This document shows positions 35,437-45,529 of a DNA stretch of 64,000 nucleotides, piece after piece (the first letter of the stretch is position 1; each line of letters starts with the position of its first letter). Origin of the DNA: Cryobacterium flavum (GTDB lineage: Bacteria > Actinomycetota > Actinomycetes > Actinomycetales > Microbacteriaceae). The notes under the pieces are model-generated. The model did not search any database, had not been told where the DNA came from, and saw only the letters and a list, made by a program, of their open reading frames with translations. The translations under genes and the position numbers were made by a program. The DNA lies in contig NZ_FNIB01000005.1 in the NCBI RefSeq assembly GCF_900103805.1, forward strand, positions 124,001-188,000, read 5' to 3'.

Positions 35437-35669
35437 CGCGGGCCGCCCCGGCTCCCGCGCGGCTCGGGCGCCGGCAGCACCTCTTTGGCCGCCACGACGT
35501 CGGCCATGGCGAGCGTGACCAGCCCGCGCTTGGTCTCCACCGAAACGGATGCCGCGCCGCGGCCGCGCAGAAAGCCCAGCGCGTCGGTGTAACCACCAGG
35601 GATGCGGGTGCGCACGACGACCCTGGTGCCGAGCGGGGCATCCGCTAGAAAGGCGACGGGGGAGGTCAT
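35433..35669 (-). CDS. Small SH3-like domain protein (acetyltransferase N-domain type)
   Basis: 78 residues: PLGTRVVVRTRIPGGYTDAL then GFLRGRGAASVSVETKRG and VTLAMADVVAAKEVLP. This matches the small beta-barrel domain that precedes GNAT domains in Rv0428c-like actinobacterial acetyltransferases, here as a stand-alone protein. ATGA overlap with trkA implies co-transcription. Function unknown. Confidence 0.7.
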   Translation of the reverse strand: MTSPVAFLADAPLGTRVVVRTRIPGGYTDALGFLRGRGAASVSVETKRGLVTLAMADVVAAKEVLPAPEPRGSRGGPR

Positions 35670-36364
35670 CGCATGAGGCTGTACTCTTCGACCCTCGCCG
35701 ATTCGCCGGCGATGAGAATGATGTCGCCGTCTTCGATCACGGTGTCGAGCGAGGTGTAGCTCCAGCCCGCGCCGGGCCGGTGAAACGCCGTGACGGTGAT
35801 GCCGTAGCGCGCACGCACCTTGGCCTGGCCGAGGGGCACGCCGATCAGCGCGCGCGGCGGCGCTGTCTTGACCAGCGCGAAGTTCTCGCCGATCTCGATG
35901 TAGTCCTGCATAGCGCCGCGCACCAGGTGGGCGACCCGCTGCCCCATGTCCTTCTCCGGGTAGATGACGTGGTTGACGCCGAGCTGGGTGAGGATCTCCC
36001 CGTGCGGGTCGCTGACCGCCTTGGCCCAGATGTTGGGAATGCCCAGCTTGAGCAGCAACGAGGCGGTGAGAATATTCGCCTGGATGTCGCCGCCGATCGC
36101 CACGACCACGCTGGAGAAGTCCGGCACCGAGAGCTCCCGCAGGGTCGCCTCCTTGGTCGAATCGGCGCGCACCACGTGGGTGAGCAGGCGGTTGTGCAGC
36201 TGCACGACCTCTTCGTCGCCGTCGATGCCGAGCACCTCGGTGCCGCTCTTCATGAGCTCGAGGGCCAGGGCGCTGCCGAACCGGCCCAGCCCGATGACGA
36301 CGACCGACTCAGCCTCGGCCAGGCGGGAAGGGTCGCGATGCCCGAACATCGAATATTTAGCCAA
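35666..36364 (-). CDS. trkA: Potassium uptake regulatory subunit TrkA/KtrA
   Basis: 232-residue RCK protein: nucleotide-binding loop VVVIGLGRFGSALALELMKS in the RCK_N domain and a C-terminal TrkA_C domain (PLGQAKVRARYGITVTAFHR then TVIEDGDIILIAGES). It gates the TrkH/KtrB channel in response to adenine nucleotides. The TTG at 36364 (LAKYSMFGHRD) has GAAAGG upstream and nearly abuts the trkH stop; an ATG at 36391 inside trkH is an alternative. Confidence 0.92.
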   Translation of the reverse strand: MAKYSMFGHRDPSRLAEAESVVVIGLGRFGSALALELMKSGTEVLGIDGDEEVVQLHNRLLTHVVRADSTKEATLRELSVPDFSSVVVAIGGDIQANILTASLLLKLGIPNIWAKAVSDPHGEILTQLGVNHVIYPEKDMGQRVAHLVRGAMQDYIEIGENFALVKTAPPRALIGVPLGQAKVRARYGITVTAFHRPGAGWSYTSLDTVIEDGDIILIAGESARVEEYSLMR

Positions 36365-37742
36365 TGATCGGCCTTTCTTTGGGGTACTCATAGGTAGAAC
36401 GCCGCTCGCGCAGAGCAATGGCCGAGGCGAAGGTGATGGGTCCGAGCCGACCGATGAACATGAGCAGAATCAAAATGATCTGCCCCTCCCACGGCAACCC
36501 CGCAGTAATGCCGGTGGACAGTCCCACGGTTGCGAAGGCGCTGATGGTCTCGAACAGCAGCGCATCCATGGAAATATCCGTCATGAGCATGAGTGCCGCG
36601 GTGGCCGCGATGATGACGCCGACGGCGAGCAGGACGATCGTGATGGCCTCCCGGTGCACCGCCCGCGAGAGCCGCTTGCCGAACACGTTCACGGCCACCT
36701 GGCCGCGCACCTCGGTCCACAGAATGAAGAACAGCACGGCGAAGGTCGTGATCTTGATCCCGCCAGCGGTTCCGGCCGGGCCCCCACCGACCAACATCAG
36801 AATGTCCATGCCGAGCAGGCTCGCGGAGTCCAGCTGACCAATGTCGACGCTGTTGAATCCCGCAGTACGCGTCTGCACCGCCTGAAAGAAGCCGGCCAGC
36901 AACTTGCCCGACCAGTCCAGCGGACCGAGCGTATTCGGATTCGACCATTCAACCGCGGTTATATATACCGTTCCGAGAACGAGCAGTGCGATCGTGCCGG
37001 CGAGGACGATGCGGGTGTTCATGGTCCAGGTGCGAATGGACCAGCTGAACGGACGCGTGCGCAACTGCCGCGTCAACTGCACGATCACCGGAAAGCCAAG
37101 GCCACCGAGAATGACGGCGGCGCAGATCGGCAGGCAGATCCAGGCATCCGTTGCGTAGCCCATAAGATTGTCGCTGAACAGGGCGAAGCCGGCGTTATTG
37201 AAGCTCGACACCGAGTGGAACACGCCCAGCCAGATGGCCCGACCCACGGGCTCGTCATAGCCAAGCATGAACCGCAGCGCGAGCACTACGGCCACGGTGA
37301 GTTCAATCGCGAGTGAGATGCGTACGACGCCGAAGACGAGCCCCTTCACGTCTTCGAGCCCGACGCTTTTGGTTTCGGCAGCCGCCGTGATGCGCGATCG
37401 GAGGGAGAGCTTGCGGGCGATCGCCAGACCCACCACCGAGGCGAACGACATGATCCCGAACCCGCCGATCTGAATCAGCAGCAGAATGACGATCTGACCG
37501 AACGGCGTCCAGTACACCGCGGTATCAACGACGGTCAGCCCGGTGACGCAGACCGCGCTCGTCGCGGTGAACAGCGCCTCGAGAAACGAGGCCCCGCCCG
37601 GTCCGACCTTGGCGTTGGGCAGCATCAGCAGCGCCGTACCACCGAGAATGGTCAGGGCGAAGCCCGAAACGACGACTTGCGCCGGATGCAGCCGGTGCCG
37701 CTTCGTTGTATTGCCGCGTTCGCGGACGGCCCGTGAGTGCAC
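36357..37742 (-). CDS. trkH: Potassium uptake membrane subunit TrkH/KtrB
   Basis: 461-residue channel-like K+ transporter with repeated M1-P-M2 units. Selectivity-loop segments are SAVCVTGLTVVDTA, HSVSSFNNAGFALFSDN, TRTAGFNSVDIGQL and SAFATVGLSTGITAG. Paired with trkA. The start is uncertain between GTG 37742 and ATG 37772; the former begins closer to the first TM. Confidence 0.93.
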   Translation of the reverse strand: MHSRAVRERGNTTKRHRLHPAQVVVSGFALTILGGTALLMLPNAKVGPGGASFLEALFTATSAVCVTGLTVVDTAVYWTPFGQIVILLLIQIGGFGIMSFASVVGLAIARKLSLRSRITAAAETKSVGLEDVKGLVFGVVRISLAIELTVAVVLALRFMLGYDEPVGRAIWLGVFHSVSSFNNAGFALFSDNLMGYATDAWICLPICAAVILGGLGFPVIVQLTRQLRTRPFSWSIRTWTMNTRIVLAGTIALLVLGTVYITAVEWSNPNTLGPLDWSGKLLAGFFQAVQTRTAGFNSVDIGQLDSASLLGMDILMLVGGGPAGTAGGIKITTFAVLFFILWTEVRGQVAVNVFGKRLSRAVHREAITIVLLAVGVIIAATAALMLMTDISMDALLFETISAFATVGLSTGITAGLPWEGQIILILLMFIGRLGPITFASAIALRERRSTYEYPKERPIIG

Positions 37743-37898
37743 GCAGCCAACTCTACGCCGAGCGTGCCACATCGGGTCGTTGTCGATTCGTCGTCATAGA
37801 ATTTACTCGTTTCAGACCGCTTCGTCTACCCCCTCGGGGTAGGAGAGGAATACCGCTCGAAGTGCGGGATACTGAACCTGAAGGGTGAGACGAAACAC

Positions 37899-38456
37899 AT
37901 GGTGCGCGAGGGGAACGAGCCGGATGGAATGCAGATTTTGCGACCCCGGCGAAAGCTGGTGGCGCGGTCGATCATCGCTGCGCTGTCATTCATCGTGCCC
38001 CTGCTGATCGTGCTGTATTGGCTCGCCATTCCCCGCGACACTTGGATGTTTGTCGCCGCCGTTCAGCTCGGCCTGACCGTTCTCGGAGCGGTCGCCGTGT
38101 TCGGAGCCCGCAACATGTGCGTCACCGTGACGGGTGCGCGCTTGGAGAGCCGAGACCTGTTGGGCCGACTGACCACGATTGGAACGGCTGATATTGCCAC
38201 CGTCGTGCTCGTCGATCTGTACCAGAACGGGACGGTCGACACGCTCCCGCACCTGTACCTGCTGGACGCCGCCGGCGACGTGCTGCTCCGCCTCCGGGGT
38301 CAGTTCTGGCCCCGATCGGGCTTCGAGAACATGATCGATACGCTCGGGGTGACCGTCGTGCGCCCGCCCGACCCGCTCACCGCGGCCGAGCTTGGGCGAC
38401 TCCGCCCGCAGCTGGTGCATCGCTGTACGCGGCACGCTGCTCGCCTGGGCCTCTAG
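37899..38456 (+). CDS. Membrane protein with two TM helices
   Basis: 185 residues. Two adjacent hydrophobic helices (ARSIIAALSFIVPLLIVLYW and VAAVQLGLTVLGAVAVFGA) are followed by a cytoplasmic beta-rich domain resembling a bacterial PH-like fold (VTGARLESRDLLGRLTTIGT). A plausible ribosome site AAGGGTGAG precedes. No function assigned; divergent from trkH. Confidence 0.7.
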   Translation: MVREGNEPDGMQILRPRRKLVARSIIAALSFIVPLLIVLYWLAIPRDTWMFVAAVQLGLTVLGAVAVFGARNMCVTVTGARLESRDLLGRLTTIGTADIATVVLVDLYQNGTVDTLPHLYLLDAAGDVLLRLRGQFWPRSGFENMIDTLGVTVVRPPDPLTAAELGRLRPQLVHRCTRHAARLGL

Positions 38457-38490
38457 AGCCTCCGCCGGTAAGTGCGGCTGGCCCCCGGTT

Positions 38491-39365
38491 TTAGTGCCCC
38501 CGGCCAGACACGACGTCGGCTACCCGCGCGAGCGGCGACGTCGTGCGTCGCCCGGCGAGCTCGGCTCGATCCGCCAGCGAATAGGCCCGGTAGAGTGCGG
38601 TGACGGCGAGCCAGCGCAACGGTTCCGGCTCCCACGCGCGCACCCGGTGGTTCACCCATGGCAGGTGCACGAGGTTGCTGTCGCGGCCGAGAATCAGATC
38701 CCCGTCAGTGTGCGCCCGGCCAGGTTCGTGGTGGCGACTCCGGTACCCACATAGCCGCCGGCCCAGGCCAGTCCGGTCTGCGGGTCGAGACCGACGGTGG
38801 CCGCCCAGTCTCGTGGTACGCCAAGCACGCCGGACCAGGCGTGGTCGATGCGAGCGCTTTTCGTCGCCGGAAAGAAGCTCACCAGAATGTCGCGGAGGGC
38901 GTCGACGGTGGCCTGCGGGGTCTGGCCGTCGGCATCCGTTTTCGAACCGAAGCGGTACGGCACGCCGCGCCCGCCGATGGCGATGCGGTCGTCGCTGGTG
39001 CGCTGTGCGTACATGTAGGCGTGGACCATGTCGCCCAGGGTTTCCCTGCCCGACCAGCCAATACTCGCCCACACGGATGCCGCGAGCGGCTCGGTCGCGA
39101 TCAGCGACGAATTCATGGGGAGCGAGGTTCGGTGCAGTCCTCTGAGGCCGGCGGTGAACCCCTCGGTGGCACGCACGACGATGCGCAGCTGCGGTGCCGC
39201 TTTCTTGAGGTAGTACGCCGTCCACAGCCCGGTGTAGCCGGCACCGACTATGACGACATCGGCCCGGGTCGACCCGGCCAGGGGCGCGCGCGGCACTGGC
39301 CGACCGAGCTGGTTCCACCAGAATGAGACATCGCCGTTGCGCGCGGCGTGCCGCACGTCGGTCAT
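38491..39365 (-). pseudogene. FAD-dependent amine/amino-acid oxidase, deleted and frameshifted
   Basis: The start MTDVRHAARNGDVSFWWNQL and FAD loop VVIVGAGYTGLWTAYYLKKA are intact, but IVV runs straight into RATEGFTAGLRGL, so the GASGRNGG region and much of the middle (well over 100 residues of a normal 460) is deleted. Further on, the frame stops at 38694 after GRTLTGI, while the conserved C-terminus DGDLILGRDSNLVHLPWVNH continues in another frame to 38491; the shift sits in a GGGG run. Both lesions indicate a dead gene. Confidence 0.85.
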
Positions 39366-39408
39366 GATCCCGCCCGACGCTGGCGCCGAGCGGGGAGCGG
39401 CACATCCG

Positions 39409-40113
39409 TCATGCTGGGGTCCCCTTCTGGCGTGCGCGCTCAAGTCTTCGCCGGGCGGCAAGTTCTCGTTCACCGTCGAGCTTGGCCGCAACCGGAGCCC
39501 ACAGTACGACAGCGACCCCGGCGCCGAGCAGCAGGCCACCGATGGTGTCGGTGAGCCAGTGCGCGCCGAGGTAGGTGCGGCTGAGCAGCATCACGATCGT
39601 GTACGCGGCTCCGGCGAGCGCCACCCACAGGCGGGGAAAAATGATGGCGAGGCAGACGGCCATGGTCGCCGCATTCGAGACGTGTCCGGACGGAAACGAG
39701 CCGAAATCCGAGGTGACCAGCATATTTTCGGGTCGAGCTCGTCCGAACAATTGCTTCAGGAGTTGCACCCCGCCCGCACTCAGCACGGTCGCCACGAGGT
39801 AGTACCCGGCGGCCCAGGGCCGATTGATGAGCACAATCGCGAGGGTGATGGCCAGCGGAACGATGAGCACGCCGAACAGTCCGCCGCCGAGCGCGTTCAT
39901 AAACAGCGACGGAATTTCCCAGATCGCCGAGCGGTGCTCGATGATCTCGTCCATCCACTCGGTGTCGACCTCGAGGGCGACGCCGTTCGCGCGCACGACC
40001 ACGACGAGGCCGAGCAGGGCCGCCAGGGCCACGGCGGAGAGCCCGCTAATGACGGGCCAACGGCGGGAGATGCGGCGGGCCGCTCGGTCTGCGGCGCGCT
40101 CCGGGTTAGTCAT
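39409..40113 (-). CDS. PAP2-family membrane phosphatase
   Basis: 234 residues with about six TM helices and the three acid-phosphatase motifs: KQLFGRARP, PSGH (FGSFPSGHVSN) and SRTYLGAHWLTD. Probably dephosphorylates a lipid phosphate such as undecaprenyl diphosphate or phosphatidate on the outer membrane face. Single gene; a palindrome copy lies upstream. Confidence 0.92.
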   Translation of the reverse strand: MTNPERAADRAARRISRRWPVISGLSAVALAALLGLVVVVRANGVALEVDTEWMDEIIEHRSAIWEIPSLFMNALGGGLFGVLIVPLAITLAIVLINRPWAAGYYLVATVLSAGGVQLLKQLFGRARPENMLVTSDFGSFPSGHVSNAATMAVCLAIIFPRLWVALAGAAYTIVMLLSRTYLGAHWLTDTIGGLLLGAGVAVVLWAPVAAKLDGERELAARRRLERARQKGTPA

Positions 40114-40213
40114 CCCGCCATCGTAGGGCTGCCCGCTGTATTCGGCCACGCACCGGGCCGAGCCCGCGGCCATCCGCTCAGTATTCTGCGTGTGCTCGGG
40201 CCGCGCACATTGC

Positions 40214-40283
40214 GGACGGGGCCCAGGCCCCGTCCCTGGGCCCAGTTTATAGACTGGGCCCGGGGCTACAAGGTGGGCCCGGG
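40214..40283. repeat. 70-bp composite palindrome, copy B
   Basis: Same two-hairpin structure as copy A: 22-bp palindrome 40214-40235 (GGACGGGGCCC / AGGCCCCGTCC), then the CTGGGCCCAGTTTATAGACT / GGGCCC hairpin and TGGGCCCGGG. Lies between two minus-strand genes (MFS transporter end and PAP2 start). Confidence 0.9.
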
Positions 40284-40300
40284 CGCCGAGCGGCCGCGGC

Positions 40301-41578
40301 CTAGCGGCCGAGCGCTGGCACGGTGCGCGGGCGCACGATCAGCCAGAGCGAGAGGAGCGAAACCACCGCGGTGACGCCCATAACGGATGCCATCGGTATC
40401 GCCGTTCCCACTCCGAGCACTCCCACAATCGGCGAGATCAGACCAGCCACCCCGAAGTTGGCCGCACCGAGCAGTGATGCCGCGGTGCCGGCCTCATGTC
40501 CGTGCGCGTTCAAAGCGATGACCTGCACGCTCGGCAGCGTGAAGCCGCAGGCCGCAATGAAGAACCAGAGCGGAACCAGGGTTCCCCACAGTCCCATGCC
40601 GGCCAGGTCGAGCAGCACAATGGCAGCGGCGGTGAGCAGCAGCACGACCGTGGAGACCGAGAGAATCCACTGGGGTCCAATATTGAACCGGTGCATCAGG
40701 CGCGAGCTCAGCTGCACGCCGGTGACCACACCGAGGGAGTTGACGGCGAACAGTAGACCGTATTCCTGCGGGCTGAACTGGTAGACATCCTGAAACAGAA
40801 ACGGCGACGCCGACAGGTAGGAGAACAGCCCGGTGAACGTCATCGCCCCGATGATGGCGACACCCACGAAGGTGCGGTCGCTCAGCACGGCCTTGTAGCG
40901 CTGGGCCAGGGTGTTGTGGCCCTTGGCGTGGCGCTCGTTTTCGGGCAGGGTCTCCACGATCCAGAAGGCGACGGCCAGAATCACGATGACACCGTAGGCG
41001 GCGAGCACCCAGAAGATGCCGCGCCAGTTCATCACGAGCAGCAGCTGCGACCCGATCACCGGCGCCAGCACGGGCGCGAGCCCGCTGACCAGGGCGAGGC
41101 GGGAGAGCATACGCACGAGCGGCTTGCCGCCGAACAGGTCGCGCACCATGGCCATCGCGACGACCGCGCCGGCCGCGGCGCCGAAGCCCTGCAGCACCCT
41201 AAATACAGCGAGCATGACGATCTCGTTCGACAGCGCAGCGCCGACACAGGCCAGAATATGCACACCGGTCGCGAGCATCAGCGGCAGCCGGCGCCCGACC
41301 TTGTCGCTCCACGGCCCCACCACCAGCTGCCCGAATCCGAAACCGATCATGGTGCCGGTCAGCGTCAGCTGAATGACCGACGGCAGCACCCCGAATTCGC
41401 TCTCCAAAGTCGGAAAGGCCGGCAGGTAGAGGTCGATCGTGAACGGGCCGAGGGCCGTGAGGGCGCCGAGAATGAGAATGTAGACGATTCGCTGACGCCT
41501 GGTCAGTTTGTCCCCGGGGTGCGCGGCTTTGGAAGCGAGTTGCGCGGCGCTAACCACGGGAATGCTGGCAGTAATCAC
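40301..41578 (-). CDS. Bcr/CflA-type MFS drug exporter
   Basis: 425-residue, 12-TM transporter. ALGPFTIDLYLPAFPTLE in TM1 and GQLVVGPWSDKVGRRLPLML (MFS loop 2-3 motif) are typical of the Bcr/CflA branch, which exports drugs or sugars by proton antiport. It overlaps the ROK regulator gene by 4 bp, so the substrate may be a sugar or related compound sensed by that regulator. Confidence 0.9.
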   Translation of the reverse strand: MITASIPVVSAAQLASKAAHPGDKLTRRQRIVYILILGALTALGPFTIDLYLPAFPTLESEFGVLPSVIQLTLTGTMIGFGFGQLVVGPWSDKVGRRLPLMLATGVHILACVGAALSNEIVMLAVFRVLQGFGAAAGAVVAMAMVRDLFGGKPLVRMLSRLALVSGLAPVLAPVIGSQLLLVMNWRGIFWVLAAYGVIVILAVAFWIVETLPENERHAKGHNTLAQRYKAVLSDRTFVGVAIIGAMTFTGLFSYLSASPFLFQDVYQFSPQEYGLLFAVNSLGVVTGVQLSSRLMHRFNIGPQWILSVSTVVLLLTAAAIVLLDLAGMGLWGTLVPLWFFIAACGFTLPSVQVIALNAHGHEAGTAASLLGAANFGVAGLISPIVGVLGVGTAIPMASVMGVTAVVSLLSLWLIVRPRTVPALGR

Positions 41579-42840
41579 GAAAGCGGATGTCCTTGGCTGG
41601 TTGAGAAAGTTGGTGCGGCAGTGTCGGCCGCTCTAAAGCCAAGCAGGGGTAGACCCGTAGTATTCCCTCGATCCTGCTGCGGGTCCACCAGCAGTGCCTC
41701 GAAAGCGAGTTCGGCCGCCCCGATCATGAGCAGGTTGGAGCCAAGCACAGCTGGCGCGATGCTGACCTCCGCGAATGCGGCGGGAAGAGTCAAGGCGGCG
41801 ACGGCAACGTTCAAACGCTCCGGGTCAACCGCGTGGAGCGCGGCGAGAAAACCGCCGAGCACGATGAGCTGCGGGTTGAGCATGTTGACGGCGCTGGCCA
41901 GGGCGATGGCCAGGAAATCGAGCTGTCGATTCACCAGGTTGCGCACGATGAGCGAGTCGGAGGCGAGCAGCGCGCGTTCGAGGGTGTCGGCATCCGTTTC
42001 GCCGGCCTGCAGGCCGAGCGCGGCGAGCAACGCGTGACGGGTGACCTCGGCTTCGAGGGTGCCCGCGATGCCAGCCGAATCGGTGTCGATGCCGTCGCTC
42101 ACCCGAGTGTGGCCGAACTCCCCCGCATACCCGGCCTGGCCACCAGCGGCGACGCCCCCGATCACGAGGCCGCCTCCGATGCCGCTCGACCCGCCGTTGA
42201 GATAGACGAGGTCGGTCAGGCCTTGACCGGAACCGAAATAGCGTTCGGCCGTGACACCAAGGCTCGCGTCGTTGGCCGCGACGACCGGAATGCCCGTCGC
42301 AGCGGCAAGCAGGTCGCACAACGGCTCGTCGACCCAACCGAGATGCGGAGCGTGACGCACCAGACCGTCACTCGCACGCACGAGACCGGGCACCGCCACT
42401 CCTATTCCGATTATGGAATATTCGCCGAGGTCGCGCTTCAGCTTCGCCACAATGCCCGCGGTGATCGTGACGGCCTCAGCGATTGACGGCGACGACGGCG
42501 TGGCATAGCGGATGAGCCGGTGGACGACGCCGCTGAGGGCGACGGCTCCCACGGTGATCGCGTCGATTTCAGGATTCACCGCAATGGCCACGATTCGGTC
42601 GCTTGCCGCCACGATCGGGCTCGGTCGCCCGGCGAGCTTCGTGGGGTCGGGAGTGCGTTCCTCGACCAGGCCGCGCTCGACCAGCTCCGCGACCAGCGCG
42701 CCGATCGTCGACCGGTTCAAGCCGGTCAGTCGGGTGAGCTGGGCGCGCGACGCTGCGCCGCCGCGATGCACGAGGCGCAGGATGATCGACAGGTTGTGCC
42801 TGCGCACATCGTCATGGTTATTGCCCTGCATGGCGTCCAC
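41575..42840 (-). CDS. ROK-family transcriptional regulator (XylR/NagC type)
   Basis: 421 residues. N-terminal winged helix (RLVHRGGAASRAQLTRLTGL then NRSTIGALVAELVERGLVEE) and a ROK sugar-kinase-like domain with GGVAAGGQAGYAGEFGHTRV. The zinc motif CxCGxxGC normally following is absent (DGIDTDSAGIAGTLE), so effector coupling may differ. Divergent from the aldo-keto reductase gene and near xylA; probably represses them in response to a pentose or derivative. Confidence 0.9.
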   Translation of the reverse strand: MDAMQGNNHDDVRRHNLSIILRLVHRGGAASRAQLTRLTGLNRSTIGALVAELVERGLVEERTPDPTKLAGRPSPIVAASDRIVAIAVNPEIDAITVGAVALSGVVHRLIRYATPSSPSIAEAVTITAGIVAKLKRDLGEYSIIGIGVAVPGLVRASDGLVRHAPHLGWVDEPLCDLLAAATGIPVVAANDASLGVTAERYFGSGQGLTDLVYLNGGSSGIGGGLVIGGVAAGGQAGYAGEFGHTRVSDGIDTDSAGIAGTLEAEVTRHALLAALGLQAGETDADTLERALLASDSLIVRNLVNRQLDFLAIALASAVNMLNPQLIVLGGFLAALHAVDPERLNVAVAALTLPAAFAEVSIAPAVLGSNLLMIGAAELAFEALLVDPQQDRGNTTGLPLLGFRAADTAAPTFSTSQGHPLS

Positions 42841-42924
42841 TGCTCTCGGCTTCCGGCTCGCTTTTTTCGGTCAGAAGTCAGGTTACTGCGCCGGATGAGC
42901 TCGACGGGTGATACGTTGCCAATG

Positions 42925-42937
42925 TCAACAAATCATC
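42925..42937 (+). promoter_or_regulatory. Candidate ROK operator before aldo-keto reductase
   Basis: TCAACAAATCATC, 40 bp upstream of the aldo-keto reductase ATG and in the ROK divergent spacer. The identical 13-mer occurs upstream of xylA at 45491-45503. Confidence 0.5.
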
Positions 42938-42976
42938 AAGGGTGCTGACAGACTTGCGGCGCCAGACAGGGACGTC

Positions 42977-43981
42977 ATGGAGTTTCGATACCTCGGCAAC
43001 AGCGGATTGAAAGTTTCAGAAATAACCTACGGCAACTGGCTCACCCACGGGTCTCAGATTGAGAACGACACCGCGACGGCCTGCGTGCGCGCGGCCCTCG
43101 ACGCCGGAATCAGCTCGTTCGACACCGCAGACGTCTACGCCAACACCGTCGCCGAACAGGTATTGGGCGACGCCCTACGCGGCGAACGCCGACAGTCCCT
43201 CGAAATCTTCACCAAGGTCTTCGGCCCGACCGGCCCCAAGGGACACAACGACACCGGCCTCTCCCGCAAGCACATCCTCGAGTCGATCGACGGCTCGCTC
43301 AGCCGACTGCAAACGGATTACGTCGACCTCTATCAGGCCCACCGGTACGACGTGGAGACCCCGCTCGAGGAGACGATGCAGGCCTTCGCCGACGTCGTGC
43401 GCCAGGGCAAGGCCCTCTATATCGGGGTAAGCGAGTGGAACGCGACGCAGCTACGCGCCGGCCACGCCCTCGCCACCGACCTCGGCATTCAGCTCATCTC
43501 CAACCAGCCGCAGTACTCGATGCTGTGGCGCGTGATTGAATCCGAAGTGGTTCCGGCCGCCGAGGAGCTCGGCGTCTCTCAGATCGTCTGGTCCCCCGTG
43601 GCTCAGGGCGTGCTCACCGGCAAGTACCTGCCTGGTCAGGCACCACTGAACGGCAGCCGAGCAACGGATGCTCAGGGCGGCGCCAACATGATCAAGCGTT
43701 GGATGAGCGAGCCGGTGCTCACCGGTGTGCAGAAATTGCGCCCGATCGCTGACGAGCTCGGCCTCACCATGGCGCAGCTCGCGCTCGCCTGGGTGCTGGC
43801 CCATAAGAACGTCGCATCCGCAATCATGGGGGCGTCCCGGCCCGAGCAGGTCGCCGACAACGCGAAGGCCGCCGGTGTGCACCTCGACGCGGACGTGCTC
43901 ACGAGAATCGACACCGCCGTGCGCGACCTGGCCGAGTTCGACCCGCGCAAGACCACCTCGCCGGAGCAGCGCGAGGCGTAA
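42977..43981 (+). CDS. Aldo/keto reductase (potassium-channel-beta-like)
   Basis: 334 residues, TIM barrel, NADPH-dependent. Catalytic Asp and Tyr in FDTADVYANT, Lys in IFTKVFGP, His in YQAHRYDVE. C-terminal cofactor segment SAIMGASRPEQVADN. ATG preceded by AGGGA; an earlier ATG at 42908 would overlap the candidate operator. In the sugar cluster it may reduce a sugar or aldehyde. Confidence 0.92.
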   Translation: MEFRYLGNSGLKVSEITYGNWLTHGSQIENDTATACVRAALDAGISSFDTADVYANTVAEQVLGDALRGERRQSLEIFTKVFGPTGPKGHNDTGLSRKHILESIDGSLSRLQTDYVDLYQAHRYDVETPLEETMQAFADVVRQGKALYIGVSEWNATQLRAGHALATDLGIQLISNQPQYSMLWRVIESEVVPAAEELGVSQIVWSPVAQGVLTGKYLPGQAPLNGSRATDAQGGANMIKRWMSEPVLTGVQKLRPIADELGLTMAQLALAWVLAHKNVASAIMGASRPEQVADNAKAAGVHLDADVLTRIDTAVRDLAEFDPRKTTSPEQREA

Positions 43982-44017
43982 GCCAGCGGCATCCGCTTTT
44001 AGAATCAAGGAGTATTC

Positions 44018-44863
44018 ATGAGAATCGCCGTCACCGGTGGCAGTGGCAAGCTCGGGCGCAGCGTTGTTGCGCGCCTGACGAACGAGGGCCACGTCGTCAC
44101 CAACCTCGACCGCACGGGTTCTCGCGGTTCGGGATTTACTACGATCGACCTTACTGATTATGGCCAGGTCATCGACGTGATGTTCGGCATCGACGACCGC
44201 ACGGACGGATTCGACGCCGTCGTGCATCTGGGGGCAATCCCGGCTCCTGGCCTTCTGCCCGATGTGGCCACCTTCCACAACAACATGCTCGCGACCTTTA
44301 ACGTCTTCCAGGCCGCCCGCCGGGCCGGAATCAAGACGATCGTCTATGCCTCGAGTGAGACGACCCTCGGTCTGCCATTCGATATCGACCCGCCCTACAT
44401 TCCCGTCGACGAGGAGTACCCGGCCCGGCCGGAGAGCACGTATTCACTCGTGAAACACCTCGAGGAGCAGATGGCTATCCAGCTCGTGCGCTGGGATCCG
44501 CTGTTGAGTATCACGGCGCTGCGCTTCTCCAACGTGATGGACGAGGACGACTACGCGGCCTTCCCCACATTCAACGACGACGCCACCCTGCGCAAGTGGA
44601 ATCTGTGGGGCTACATCGACGGTCGCGACGGCGCCCAAGCCGTGCTGCGGGCGCTCGAACGAGCCCAGCCGGGTTTCGAGACGTTCATCATCGCGGCCGC
44701 CGACACGGTGATGAGCCGGTCGAGCGCGAGCCTGGCCGCCGAGGTCTTTCCGAGCGTCAGAGTCGTCAAGGCGGTCGGAGAACACGAGACCCTGTTATCG
44801 ATCGACAAGGCGAAGCGGATGCTCGGCTTCGCCCCCGAGCACAGCTGGCGCGATCACGTGTAA
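44018..44863 (+). CDS. NAD-dependent epimerase/dehydratase
   Basis: 281-residue extended SDR. GGSGKLGRSVVARL gives the N-terminal NAD-binding GxxGxxG, catalytic Tyr-Lys lie in YSLVKHLEEQ, and Ser in YASSETT. Substrate is probably a sugar or sugar acid (uronate dehydrogenase-like). AAGGAG upstream; 36 bp after the aldo-keto reductase and probably co-transcribed. Confidence 0.9.
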   Translation: MRIAVTGGSGKLGRSVVARLTNEGHVVTNLDRTGSRGSGFTTIDLTDYGQVIDVMFGIDDRTDGFDAVVHLGAIPAPGLLPDVATFHNNMLATFNVFQAARRAGIKTIVYASSETTLGLPFDIDPPYIPVDEEYPARPESTYSLVKHLEEQMAIQLVRWDPLLSITALRFSNVMDEDDYAAFPTFNDDATLRKWNLWGYIDGRDGAQAVLRALERAQPGFETFIIAAADTVMSRSSASLAAEVFPSVRVVKAVGEHETLLSIDKAKRMLGFAPEHSWRDHV

Positions 44864-44880
44864 TGCGCCACTATCGGTAG

Positions 44881-45332
<452 letters not shown>

Positions 45333-45490
45333 GCCGGCCGCTTCACGAGATTTGATGTTCGGGACAACTTACCGGACCAGTAGGTTCACCTGGGCTTGGT
45401 GGCACTCGAATTCTGGAGCTACCCGGATGCGGCGGATTCGCTAGTCCGGCTATTGACGACTGCACCCACTCTCGGTATATGTTTGAGTAA

Positions 45491-45503
45491 TCAACAAATC
45501 ATC
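45491..45503 (+). promoter_or_regulatory. Candidate ROK operator before xylA
   Basis: TCAACAAATCATC, identical to 42925-42937, lying 27 bp upstream of the xylA ATG. The shared site ties xylA and the reductase gene to one regulator, most simply the ROK protein at 41575-42840. Confidence 0.5.
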
Positions 45504-45529
45504 GATGCAGCTGAATTGGACGTCCTGAC